The translations under genes and the position numbers were made by a program. This document shows positions 22,983 to 29,656 of a DNA stretch of 35,789 bases, one piece after another; position 1 is the first letter of the stretch, and each line of letters starts with the position of its first letter. Location of the stretch: positions 1-35,789 of the IMG/VR virus record IMGVR_UViG_3300032287_002806. One strand, written 5' to 3'. Under the pieces are notes generated by a model. It worked only from the letters and a program-made list of their open reading frames with translations. It was not told the origin of the DNA and did no database searches. The stretch is from a virus.

Positions 22983-23449
22983 CTTGGTTCGACCAATGTT
23001 TTGACAAGCTGATCTCGCATGAGGGCGGCTATGTAAACGACAGTCGCGACCCTGGCGGTGAAACCAAATATGGGATATCGAAACGGGCCTACCCTCAAGT
23101 CGATATCAAGAACCTGACGCTAGACGCAGCCAAGGCCATTTACAAGCGGGACTATTGGGATAGAGCGCAGTGCGACAAGCTCCCTCCGCAGCTTGCCTAT
23201 CTGCTGTTTGACGCTGCTGTTAACAGTGGCATTGGGCAGGCTATCCGCTTCCTGCAACGTGCGCTAAACGTGGCAGACGATGGGGTTATTGGCCCCATGA
23301 CCATTGCAAGCATTAACAGATTGGATCCGGAGTCCATCTGTGCGCGATTCATTGGGCAGCGCTTGGAGTTCATGACAAAGCTGACCACATGGGACACCTA
23401 CGGCAAAGGCTGGGCACGCCGACTTGCTGACCAGCTCAAGGGGGTTTAA
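22979..23449 (+). CDS. endolysin, GH108-type N-acetylmuramidase
   Basis: 156 residues. The N-terminus FDQCFDKLISHEGGYVNDSR has the GH108 catalytic glutamate in HEGGY (Glu15), followed by DPGGETKYGISKRAYP and YKRDYWDRAQCDKLPPQLAY. The C-terminal half (FLQRALNVADDGVIGPMTI) is the peptidoglycan-binding-like half of the family. It cleaves the glycan backbone of peptidoglycan. There is no signal peptide, so export depends on a holin. The gene is coupled to the holin candidate upstream and touches the next gene. Confidence 0.94.
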   Translation: MTWFDQCFDKLISHEGGYVNDSRDPGGETKYGISKRAYPQVDIKNLTLDAAKAIYKRDYWDRAQCDKLPPQLAYLLFDAAVNSGIGQAIRFLQRALNVADDGVIGPMTIASINRLDPESICARFIGQRLEFMTKLTTWDTYGKGWARRLADQLKGV

Positions 23450-23965
23450 ATGGATCCAATCTCTATTGCCTTCAGCCTTGCTCAGTTTGCACCCCAAATC
23501 ATTAAATGGATTACGGGCAGCGACAAAGCCGCAGACGCAGCCGGTGCAGTGGTTGACATTGCCGAGACGGTAACGGGCCGCAAAGGTTCGGAAGCCTTGG
23601 ACGCACTCAAGGCAGACCCCGCACTTGTCTTGCAGTTTCGCCAATCCGTGATCGCTCAAGAGGCCGAACTAGACAAGGCATATCTGGCAGACCGTGCAGA
23701 CGCTCGCAAGCGCGATGCCGTGTTTATCAGCTCAGGCACACGCAACTACCGTGCCGACTTCATGTTTTTGCTGGCAGTGGGAATGATCGCCGGTTTGGTG
23801 TGGCTTGTCTGGAAAGACCCAAGCATCAATGAGTACATGAAGGGCATTTTTACCCTTGTATTAGGCCGGTTCCTTGGCTACTTGGACAACATCTACAACT
23901 TTGAATTTGGCAGTACACGGACTAGCAAGGCGAAAGACGCGACCATCGAAAACCTAACCCGATAG
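23450..23965 (+). CDS. 3TM-type holin family protein
   Basis: 171 residues; ATG 23450 starts one base after the endolysin stop. The soluble N-terminal two thirds (ITGSDKAADAAGAVVDIAET, then GSEALDALKADPALVLQFRQ, VIAQEAELDKAYLADRADAR) and the hydrophobic C-terminal part (FMFLLAVGMIAGLVWLVW, then FTLVLGRFLGYLDNIYNF) match the holin of 3TMs family known from gene-transfer agents and phages. At least two spans are clear. Two holin-like genes flank the endolysin, so one may be an antiholin; which is which cannot be read from sequence. Confidence 0.75.
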   Translation: MDPISIAFSLAQFAPQIIKWITGSDKAADAAGAVVDIAETVTGRKGSEALDALKADPALVLQFRQSVIAQEAELDKAYLADRADARKRDAVFISSGTRNYRADFMFLLAVGMIAGLVWLVWKDPSINEYMKGIFTLVLGRFLGYLDNIYNFEFGSTRTSKAKDATIENLTR

Positions 23966-23973
23966 GGGGATTT

Positions 23974-24153
23974 ATGCGCAACGTACTCATTCTGGCTTCA
24001 CTTGTAGCCGCATCAGCTACAGCCCAGACACCCCCCGTAGAGGTAGGAGCCATGTGCGACAAGCACGGCAACATTTTGATAGCAGTCGCAGCGCATCAGG
24101 CCGGACTCTACAAGTTCACGCTCCCCGTTAACTTTTGCGGTGTGGGCGTTTAG
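23974..24153 (+). CDS. small secreted protein of the lysis region (59 aa)
   Basis: ATG 23974 is preceded by AGGGGGA. The first 18 residues (MRNVLILASLVAASATAQ) are a clear signal peptide with an ASA-TAQ type cleavage region and no lipobox cysteine. The mature part is about 40 residues with two cysteines (MCDKHGN...NFCGVGV) that could form a disulfide in the periplasm. It stands where an Rz1-like spanin lipoprotein is often found but is not a lipoprotein. Function unknown. Confidence 0.65.
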   Translation: MRNVLILASLVAASATAQTPPVEVGAMCDKHGNILIAVAAHQAGLYKFTLPVNFCGVGV

Positions 24154-24165
24154 CCATTCATAGAT

Positions 24166-24354
24166 ATGAGCAAAACCCCGATTCCTATTTATAGCTCTAC
24201 GTGTGCAGATTGCCGACTGTGCCAAGAGACTGAAGACGGCGTTACCTGCTGGGCAATGCCTCCCCGTATTGAAGATGAATATGTAGTGCGCGGCGTGACC
24301 ACGGAGCTAGATGGTCATGAGTGCTATTACTTCAAACCGAAGCTTTCAGCATGA
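24166..24354 (+). CDS. small cysteine-rich protein (62 aa)
   Basis: 62 residues. Cysteines lie in CADCRLC (13-19), then VTCW and HECYYF, with a histidine close to the last cysteine. Four or five ligands of this kind fit a small zinc-binding fold, although no named finger is matched. No strong ribosome site is visible, but the end overlaps the next start by 4 bases. Function unknown. Confidence 0.6.
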   Translation: MSKTPIPIYSSTCADCRLCQETEDGVTCWAMPPRIEDEYVVRGVTTELDGHECYYFKPKLSA

Positions 24355-25511
24355 ACTACAAAGACCTCACGCAATACGCCACACAGCGCGAGCTTGACTA
24401 CATCGAAGCCCTAGACAAGCACGGTAGCACCCGCAAGGCTGCAAAGGCGCTAGGCGTGGCTCGAAGCGGCTTCTGTGAGGCTCTGGCACGGCTCAAGAAA
24501 CGCGCAGCCCTTAAAGGCTACAGCCCCGAACACGACATGGTTCATACCGTGCCGGATGGCTTCAAGGTCAAGGGCGTGTCCACCTACTACAACGCAGAAG
24601 GAAAACCGTCAGGCCAGTGGGTGAAGTCTTCGGCTGACGCCGAAAGACAAGCAGAAATGATGCGGGAAATGATCGATGCCATGTGCAGAGACGTTCCCAA
24701 ATTGGGTACGGTCATACCCCCAGAGGGTACAAGTTCCAAGCTGCTGAACGTGATTCCTATGGGTGACCCGCACCACGGTTTGTACGCATGGGCGGCGGAA
24801 TCGGGCGACGATTTTGATAGCGAGATTGCCCGCAAGCTAACCCTTGGCGCAGTAGATCGCCTCATGGCGGCCGCTCCCAATGCTGAAACGTGCGTCATTC
24901 TTCCTCTGGGTGACGTTTTCCACGCCAACGACCAAAGCAACGTAACGCCAGGACACAAGCACCAGTTAGACGTTGATTCGCGCTTTGTGAAGGTGCTAGG
25001 CATTGGCATTGAGACTTACCGCTACGCAGTCATCAAGGCGCTAGAAAAGCACCAAAAGGTAATTGTCCGGTTTGTCTCTGGCAACCATGACCCGCAGGCA
25101 GTGTGGGCGTTGGCCTTCACCATTCAGGCGTATTTCTCTGATAACCCTCGGGTAACGGTTGACTTGTCACCCTCTAAATTCTGGTTTCACGAATTTGGAA
25201 AGGTGCTGATCGGCGCAACCCACGGCGATACAGTGAAGCATGAAGCGCTCCTAGGTGTGATGGCTTGCGACAAAGCCGAAGCATGGGGCCGCACCAAACA
25301 CCGTTACTGGTACACCGGACACGTTCACCACAAGAGCGTTAAAGAGTTCCCCGGCGTTGTGTGCGAGTCTTTCCGCACCCTAGCAGCAAAAGACGCCTAT
25401 GCAGCGGGACACGGCTACAGGGCAGGGCGGGATATGCAGTGCATCACGCACCACATTGAGCATGGAGAGATTGAACGGCATCGGTGCGATGTCGGAATGA
25501 TTGAGGCTTAA
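24351..25511 (+). CDS. calcineurin-like metallophosphoesterase with N-terminal helix-turn-helix
   Basis: 386 residues from ATG 24351 (ATGA overlap). The N-terminal 50 residues (LDYIEALDKHGSTRKAAKAL, GVARSGFCEALARLKKRA) are a helix-turn-helix as in terminase-small-subunit-like or NUMOD-like DNA-binding regions. The rest has all metallophosphoesterase blocks: GDPHHG (138), LGDVFH (186), SGNHDP (243), THGD (290) and GHVHH (323). It should bind two metal ions and hydrolyse phosphodiesters, probably nucleic acid given the DNA-binding head. It is the last late-strand gene, directly before the attachment region. Confidence 0.88.
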   Translation: MNYKDLTQYATQRELDYIEALDKHGSTRKAAKALGVARSGFCEALARLKKRAALKGYSPEHDMVHTVPDGFKVKGVSTYYNAEGKPSGQWVKSSADAERQAEMMREMIDAMCRDVPKLGTVIPPEGTSSKLLNVIPMGDPHHGLYAWAAESGDDFDSEIARKLTLGAVDRLMAAAPNAETCVILPLGDVFHANDQSNVTPGHKHQLDVDSRFVKVLGIGIETYRYAVIKALEKHQKVIVRFVSGNHDPQAVWALAFTIQAYFSDNPRVTVDLSPSKFWFHEFGKVLIGATHGDTVKHEALLGVMACDKAEAWGRTKHRYWYTGHVHHKSVKEFPGVVCESFRTLAAKDAYAAGHGYRAGRDMQCITHHIEHGEIERHRCDVGMIEA

Positions 25512-25565
25512 AGGGTACGCACAATCTGCGTATCCCCAAGGGTGTGCGCTATCTGTACCCCCTTT
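25510..25565 (+). terminator. large inverted repeat after the last late gene, possible terminator
   Basis: AAAGGGTAC (25510-25518) pairs with GTACCCCCTTT (25555-25565, two extra C), and GCACA (25519-25523) pairs with TGTGC (25543-25547). The structure begins inside the stop region of the metallophosphoesterase gene and ends in TTT only, so efficiency as an intrinsic terminator is doubtful. It could instead protect the mRNA 3' end. Confidence 0.5.
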
Positions 25566-25620
25566 CGACTCTAACCAGTCGTTATACCGCTCGGCCATCT
25601 ATGGGGAAATCCTATAGTTG

Positions 25621-25648
25621 AATACCCGCCATTACGGGTATTTGATTT
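25621..25648 (+). terminator. perfect 8-bp hairpin, candidate terminator
   Basis: AATACCCG (25621-25628), loop CCATTA, CGGGTATT (25635-25642), then TGATTTG. The arms are perfect. The uridine tract is weak and interrupted, so this is a moderate candidate. Together with the repeats at 25510 and 25928 it would isolate late transcription from the attachment site and int. Confidence 0.55.
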
Positions 25649-25691
25649 GTCAGGAAATCCAACAAATGGCAAGCTGCCTGCTAGCCCCCTA

Positions 25692-25738
25692 AGCTATTCA
25701 CAAAGCTATTCATTACTCTATTCACGAATAGCGAATGG
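25692..25738 (+). repeat. three 12-bp iterons plus inverted copies beside the attachment site
   Basis: CTATTCA occurs at 25694, 25706 and 25718, exactly 12 bases apart, within units AAGCTATTCACA, AAGCTATTCATT and ACTCTATTCACG. Two inverted copies follow directly: CGAATAG (25725-25731) and CGAATGG (25732-25738). The cluster lies about 125-170 bases from the tRNA-like core, the distance and arrangement expected for integrase arm-type or excisionase sites. A replication-origin role is a less likely alternative. Confidence 0.65.
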
Positions 25739-25862
25739 CGCTTAAATGTGCTGGGGATTTTTTGGCATATCGCATAGAAACGGGCGTATCCATGTACTGT
25801 ATGAATCGACATGGGCCCAATATCCATGCGGGTTCCGGCGTAGTTGGTAGGTTCTATGCCTC

Positions 25863-25919
25863 ACTCGAAATCAAGCGTACCGCAAGGTACCGAGGGTTCG
25901 AATCCCTCCTTCTCCGCCA
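25863..25919 (+). other. attP core: 3' half of a tRNA-Ser(CGA) gene
   Basis: From the anticodon loop CTCGAAA (25864-25870, anticodon CGA) to CCA (25917-25919) the sequence is a good class II tRNA-Ser 3' half. It has the 3' anticodon strand TCAAG, variable arm GTACC-GCAA-GGTAC (25877-25890), T arm GAGGG-TTCGAAT-CCCTC (25892-25908), 3' acceptor strand CTTCTCC and G-CCA. The 5' anticodon strand does not pair properly (CCTCA instead of CTTGA), and no D arm or 5' acceptor strand follows upstream. So it is a partial copy. Phages that integrate in tRNA genes carry such a copy to restore the gene. The int gene ends 36 bases away. Confidence 0.88.
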
Positions 25920-25927
25920 ATGTAGAT

Positions 25928-25972
25928 AAGCGTCTAGTGCTATTAAATTGATAGCCTAGGCGCTTTTTCTTT
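25928..25972 (+). terminator. strong intrinsic terminator between attP core and int
   Basis: The arms AAGCGTCTAGTGCTAT and ATAGCCTAGGCGCTT (25928-25965) pair with small bulges around the loop TAAATTG, followed by TTTTTCTTT. On the plus strand it would stop transcription coming from the late genes or, after integration, from the restored tRNA gene. It overlaps the int stop codon; in the minus direction the tail is poor in uridine. Confidence 0.75.
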
Positions 25973-26951
25973 GTGTGATGCTGGGGATTTTCTGCCCGAT
26001 CTTACCAACTGCTGCCGTTAGCGTTTCCGTGGCTAGGTGGCTATATCGCTTCGTACTTCTGGCGTCCTTATGCCCCAGAACCGCCCCCACGGTGTACAAG
26101 TCAACCCCGTTATTCACCATTTCTGAGGCGCTGGAATGCCTCAGATCGTGAAAGTGCAAGTGTTTCAGCTTGGCGGCGTTTCTGGCGTTCTCCCAATTGC
26201 GTGTGAGCGTGCTTTTGGGCATCGGCTTAAACCTACGGGCGCACACTGCAACCTTTGGATGGATTGGCACTATCCGAGGGTTTCCGTTCTTCGTGTCTCT
26301 CAGCACCCATGCGGTGCCGACCACTTCAGCCCGAAGAATCTCCCCCATTCGCATTCCTGAGTAAAAACCCATCCTGATTGCCATGCGTGCGTTTTTGTTG
26401 TGGCACTGTCGGCAGATCGCGAGCATTTCCGCACGGCTGGCGTAGTAGTGGCGCTCGTTCTTCACTTCGGGCACCACCACCCGAGCGGCTGGGTCACTCT
26501 CTGCCATGCCGTGATGTTTCCATCCCCAGCGACATGCAGCGGTCATGTAGCGGATTCTCAGCCGTATAGACGCATCAGAGAGGGGCTTTCCATCTTGGCG
26601 GGTGGCTTTGGTCTTGTAGTCCTTGCAGACCTCAGCCAGGCTGCTTATGGGCTTGCCTATGTAGTACGGCGCAAGCCTAGCCAGCTCCTCATGCACGGTG
26701 ACGCCTGATTTGAGCTTGGGAATGCGCTCGGACACGTACTTGGCAACGGCTTGGTCAATCGTGAAGTTTTGCCGCTCTATGCTGGTTGAGACTGCAAAGA
26801 GTTTCGCTGACTCCTTTCGATCATATTTATCAGCTTGGGCTTTGCTCCAATCTTTCGGAAGGCTTTTAACAACTCTGATCCGCTTCCCTTCAATGAGACG
26901 GTCGAACTCAAAGACGAACGTGCCGCGCTTTTTATCTCTGTAAATCGACAT
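25956..26951 (-). CDS. int: tyrosine integrase
   Basis: 331 residues. An N-terminal arm-binding region (YRDKKRGTFVFEFDRLIEGK) is followed by a core-binding domain and a catalytic domain carrying Arg201 (SGMRMGEIL), Lys221 (DTKNGNPR), His268-Arg271 (HDLRH), His294 (LGHKD) and the nucleophile Tyr303 (KRYSHLA). It joins phage attP with a tRNA-Ser attB and, with an excisionase, reverses the reaction. GGAG lies upstream of the minus-strand ATG 26951. The gene points at the att core. The start overlaps the 3' part of the excisionase-like frame. Confidence 0.95.
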   Translation of the reverse strand: MSIYRDKKRGTFVFEFDRLIEGKRIRVVKSLPKDWSKAQADKYDRKESAKLFAVSTSIERQNFTIDQAVAKYVSERIPKLKSGVTVHEELARLAPYYIGKPISSLAEVCKDYKTKATRQDGKPLSDASIRLRIRYMTAACRWGWKHHGMAESDPAARVVVPEVKNERHYYASRAEMLAICRQCHNKNARMAIRMGFYSGMRMGEILRAEVVGTAWVLRDTKNGNPRIVPIHPKVAVCARRFKPMPKSTLTRNWENARNAAKLKHLHFHDLRHSSASEMVNNGVDLYTVGAVLGHKDARSTKRYSHLATETLTAAVGKIGQKIPSITQRKSA

Positions 26952-27097
26952 TGATTTTTGTACTCCATAACGTCTGAGGCGTCGAAGATGATCCGACTCC
27001 CAATCCGAGTGCAGGGGATAGGGCCATGGGGTGCAGCCAGCTTGTAGACCATGGCGCGGGATACTTCAAGCTTCTGGGCTGTTTGCTTAACGTCCAT
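26777..27097 (-). CDS. excisionase/AlpA-like helix-turn-helix protein
   Basis: 106 residues from ATG 27097, preceded by GAGG; a TTG at 27127 is less likely. Residues 1-48 (MDVKQTAQKLEVSRAMVYKL, then CTRIGSRIIFDASDVMEYKN) match the HTH_17/excisionase pattern in which a small winged helix bends DNA at arm sites. The remaining 58 residues are coded in a frame overlapping the int start by 175 bases, look low-complexity and may not be important. Position directly upstream of int supports Xis function; a transcription regulator is the alternative. Confidence 0.75.
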   Translation of the reverse strand: MDVKQTAQKLEVSRAMVYKLAAPHGPIPCTRIGSRIIFDASDVMEYKNQCRFTEIKSAARSSLSSTVSLKGSGSELLKAFRKIGAKPKLINMIERSQRNSLQSQPA

Positions 27098-27215
27098 AGT
27101 TGTTTTTTCCTCGTAGGAATGAGCCAATTCTTAGGGTGACTATGTTTGTTTGGGCATCCATAAACTCCCCAAACAGCACCCATGAAAATTGCTTTCTCAT
27201 TTTTCGCATCTTCAT
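27087..27215 (-). CDS. tiny basic hypothetical protein (42 aa)
   Basis: Minus-strand ATG 27215 to TAA 27087-27089, six bases after the upstream gene and overlapping the excisionase start by 11 bases. The product MKMRKMRKQFSWVLFGEFMD is basic and continues with RIGSFLRGKNNYGR. A weak AAGGG site lies upstream. Support is positional only: it fills what would otherwise be a 124-base gap in a gapless operon. Confidence 0.4.
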   Translation of the reverse strand: MKMRKMRKQFSWVLFGEFMDAQTNIVTLRIGSFLRGKNNYGR

Positions 27216-27221
27216 GATTTG

Positions 27222-27617
27222 CTATCCCTTTGAGTCTTCACTGGCTTGCTTATGAGCATCTACGGCTCTATCAATCGCCTCTGGATATGCAGCGCGTATT
27301 ACCTCTATTGCTGGCTCCACATTAATCTCATCCTCAAGCGCTTTGCGAATCTTTATTGATAACGAGCGCGGAATGTGCGCGTGAACCAAGACGCGTCCAC
27401 ATAGGTTCCGCAACGCAGCTGTCTCTTTTCTTAGATCGTTAATCTCACGCTGCAAAAGAACTTGATTGGTAAGGTTTTCGCGCTGATCCTTTATCCACCC
27501 CTCAATTTCTTCAGCTTGTTTTTTGATGGTAAAGGTGGCAATAGCAACATCAACCGCCATTTCTGGCTGAGTGCATTCCACTCGCTTTAGTTTGGTGACT
27601 AGATACGGTATGTTCAC
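27222..27617 (-). CDS. hypothetical early protein with coiled coil
   Basis: 131 residues from GTG 27617, which overlaps the upstream stop (GTGA) and has GGAGG in front. The middle (VAIATFTIKKQAEEIEGWIK, then LLQREINDLRKETAALRNLC) is a coiled coil; the C-terminal part is helical and charged and ends DRAVDAHKQASEDSKG. Such coiled-coil early proteins are frequent in lambdoid leftward operons. No known domain recognised. Confidence 0.7.
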   Translation of the reverse strand: MNIPYLVTKLKRVECTQPEMAVDVAIATFTIKKQAEEIEGWIKDQRENLTNQVLLQREINDLRKETAALRNLCGRVLVHAHIPRSLSIKIRKALEDEINVEPAIEVIRAAYPEAIDRAVDAHKQASEDSKG

Positions 27618-27775
27618 TTCCCTTCCTCCTTCTGTTGCTCGGGATAGAGCTTCAGCTCCTCCGTTGTATCAATCAATTCAGCCACTCTGCGACCCCAATC
27701 AATCGCATCAAAGGCTTTGCTGAATGCTTCGTGGTCTGTTGACCTTTGGGTTGAACCCTTTCCTCCGTCGCTCAT
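27614..27775 (-). CDS. small hypothetical early protein (53 aa)
   Basis: Minus-strand ATG 27775 overlaps the stop of the upstream gene and TGA 27614-27616 overlaps the next start. The product includes STDHEAFSKAFDAIDWGRRV and ends LKLYPEQQKEEGK. Coupling on both sides argues for translation. Function unknown. Confidence 0.65.
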   Translation of the reverse strand: MSDGGKGSTQRSTDHEAFSKAFDAIDWGRRVAELIDTTEELKLYPEQQKEEGK

Positions 27776-28059
27776 AGCACCTCCCCAATGGCTGCGGCTG
27801 CTCTCACGATTGCGCGGCGGGTGGCGGCGTATCTATCGCCATCTATTGGCACTTTGTTATTAATGCACCAAAACCCCCCGAGCTTTTCACAATAGACCGA
27901 CGCGTTTTCATCGCCACAAGCTGGAACAATACGCAGCTTCACAGCCAGCCGCAAAGCCTGCCCGTCATCCTCCAAAGGATTCCAAGGCCATGCGCTCTCT
28001 GGGTCATATTCGCAATCGGCTGCTAGTGCCGCTTTCTCCAATAGCTCTCTATCTGTCAT
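27772..28059 (-). CDS. hypothetical early protein (95 aa)
   Basis: 95 residues from ATG 28059. The sequence has MTDRELLEKAALAADCEYDP, WNPLEDDGQALRLAVKLRI and GDRYAATRRAIVRAAAAIGE. Proteins combining WNPLxDDGxALRLAVKL and ATRRAIVRAAAAIG occur in many prophages as small unassigned early proteins. It is coupled at both ends. Function unknown. Confidence 0.75.
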   Translation of the reverse strand: MTDRELLEKAALAADCEYDPESAWPWNPLEDDGQALRLAVKLRIVPACGDENASVYCEKLGGFWCINNKVPIDGDRYAATRRAIVRAAAAIGEVL

Positions 28060-28451
28060 GTCTGCTCCTTTGCGCGTGCTGCGTCCTCTTTGGCATGGTC
28101 AACCATGAACGAGGCGCGGTTGTAGCTGATTCTTAGATGGCGCTGAACCAACGAAACACTGTATTTCTGGTGCTTCTCTATTAGCTCCAAAGCATCGGCA
28201 TACATTGGGTCATTTCTGCCCATGGTCACTAGGTCTAGTGTTGCGTAAGCCGGTGCGCAAAAGCTCCGAATTGGATGTTCGTCAATTTCCTTGCGCAACA
28301 TCTCTATCTCAGCCTTCAGAGGTGCGGCTACAAGCTCCGCAAAGCGCTCAAGCTGCTCCACGTTGAATGTGTGCGTTGGGCGGCCTGGGTAGTGCCGGTT
28401 TGTGTACGGCGTTGCTCCAGCCTCTCTAGCCAGTTTGATGATGTCGGTCAT
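28056..28451 (-). CDS. early protein with FtsK-gamma-like DNA-binding domain
   Basis: 131 residues from ATG 28451, which overlaps the preceding stop; the longer frame upstream lies inside the next gene. The C-terminal part (about 81-120) reads DPMYADALELIEKHQKYSVS then LVQRHLRISYNRASFMVDHA. This is the winged-helix pattern of the FtsK gamma domain: a helix, S-x-S-LxQRxLRIxYNRA, then a recognition helix. In bacteria the domain reads KOPS motifs that orient chromosome segregation. The N-terminal 60 residues are a charged helical region. A role in binding host or phage DNA at such motifs is inference. Confidence 0.78.
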   Translation of the reverse strand: MTDIIKLAREAGATPYTNRHYPGRPTHTFNVEQLERFAELVAAPLKAEIEMLRKEIDEHPIRSFCAPAYATLDLVTMGRNDPMYADALELIEKHQKYSVSLVQRHLRISYNRASFMVDHAKEDAARAKEQT

Positions 28452-29656
28452 GCTTTCGCCTCCGGTGGCGTTGGCATGGGCATCCAGTGGGTCGGCATCC
28501 ATGACGCGCCCCAAACATGCCACCCACTGTCATCCTGATAGCCGCACTTGATTCGCCAATCGTTTGAGCCATAAAACTCCCCAGCAACCAGAACAATCTG
28601 CTCAATTGGCGCTGATTCAATCGACTGCCATGCTGGCTCCGCTTGCTTGGGTGCTGCCAGCTTGAAGTTTTGCGCCATTGGTGGCAAAGCAAACACGGCT
28701 TTGGCTAGGTAGGCATCATCAGCATCAGGGCCGAACCACTGCGCGCACCAGTCTTTCCACTCATTCGGGCCAGTTGTCCATGCGACGCATTTGTCTACCG
28801 GCTCTTGTGCTTGCTTGCCTGCTTTGACGCCAGCTTCATAGATCGCGTGATCCCTAGCGGATGTCAGTACTGTGCCGACCGTCACAGGCTCTTGCGCTTG
28901 CTTGGGTGCTGCTGCAAGCATTGCGCTGTAGATGATCGTCACGCGGGTGCCTTTGCTTGGTACATGATCAAGATTCTTCATTTCCGGCTCGTCGCGCAGC
29001 CATTGCGGTATCTCGGTTCCGCAGCGCTCCAGATGCTTAAACAAGCTGCCAGCGGTGTGACGCCCATCCATGTCTAGCCACATCATCACGTCGCGGGCTA
29101 GTCCATTCCATTGCGCCTCGGTGGGTATTACCGGCACCAGCTTGTAGCCTTCTGGCTCCGCTTGCTTGGGTGCTGGTTGGGTGTAGAGCGCCTCAAACTC
29201 GCACAGCGGCGGCGGCGTGTCGTGGCGGGTGTAGGTTTCCTCGCCGTTATGGACTTCACCAGTTGCGACAAGGTACACGCACTCCACCGGCTCTTGCGCT
29301 TGCTGATTTGCCGCAAGCCATTCATCCATCATCTTTCCAACGTCTTCCCAGCCATCGGCGTGACGTTCGATCAGGTGCCATGCCGTTGTTCCATCCATGC
29401 CAGCCCAATTCTGCGAGTTATCTGGAACTGTGGCGGCAGGCTCTTGCTGCGCTTGCTTGATGGCGGTGATGGCTTCCCGTGCAACAGATGCGCGAGACGC
29501 TGCATACCCGCGCACCTCGTCAAAAAGCCCCATGTAGGTCTCTACGCGCTCTCCGCTGGCGTCAACGTAATGCCTTTTTCCTGCAAGACGGCTGATTGTT
29601 TCCAGTGATGTAGCGGCTTCTTCCAGCGCAAGTGCTAATACGTCTTTGGTGGTCAT
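28448..29656 (-). CDS. linker-repeat modular early protein ending in a DUF551-like domain
   Basis: 402 residues from ATG 29656. The protein is a string of short unrelated modules separated by near-identical linkers: KQAQQEPA, QQAQEPVE, PKQAEPEG, PKQAQEPVT, KQAQEPVDK and PKQAEPAW. The first module (KDVLALALEEAATSLETISR) is helical. The last, WQSIESAPIEQIVLVAGEFY through WHVWGASWMPTHWMPMPTPP, fits the DUF551 pattern of small phage proteins. Such layouts are known from mosaic phage genes in which modules are exchanged by recombination at the linker DNA. No enzymatic motif is visible. Confidence 0.78.
   Translation of the reverse strand: MTTKDVLALALEEAATSLETISRLAGKRHYVDASGERVETYMGLFDEVRGYAASRASVAREAITAIKQAQQEPAATVPDNSQNWAGMDGTTAWHLIERHADGWEDVGKMMDEWLAANQQAQEPVECVYLVATGEVHNGEETYTRHDTPPPLCEFEALYTQPAPKQAEPEGYKLVPVIPTEAQWNGLARDVMMWLDMDGRHTAGSLFKHLERCGTEIPQWLRDEPEMKNLDHVPSKGTRVTIIYSAMLAAAPKQAQEPVTVGTVLTSARDHAIYEAGVKAGKQAQEPVDKCVAWTTGPNEWKDWCAQWFGPDADDAYLAKAVFALPPMAQNFKLAAPKQAEPAWQSIESAPIEQIVLVAGEFYGSNDWRIKCGYQDDSGWHVWGASWMPTHWMPMPTPPEAKA
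28635..29460 (-). repeat. dispersed imperfect linker repeats inside the modular gene
   Basis: Six copies of a 17-28-base element, consensus GGCTC(C/TTG)CGCTTGCTTGG on the plus strand, lie at 28635-28656, 28800-28820, 28887-28914, 29154-29175, 29289-29305 and 29439-29460. The first and fourth share 22 identical bases (24 with flanks). They encode the repeated K/Q-Q-A-(Q)-E-P linkers. Confidence 0.8.

Noticed and set aside
25380-25598. Minus-strand frame starting MAERYNDWLESK, or a tRNA-like string with CCGAGCGGT and a CGACT/AGTCG stem
   Set aside because: The loop has six bases, the D stem and T arm are missing, so it is not a tRNA. As a protein it is mostly antisense to the metallophosphoesterase gene. 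A very short real peptide cannot be excluded.
25692-25738. CRISPR-like short repeats
   Set aside because: Units are 12 bases with no spacers and no cas genes; iterons are the better reading.
25828-25919. A complete functional tRNA-Ser gene
   Set aside because: The 5' acceptor strand, D arm and 5' anticodon strand do not fit; only the 3' half is tRNA-like, which fits attP.
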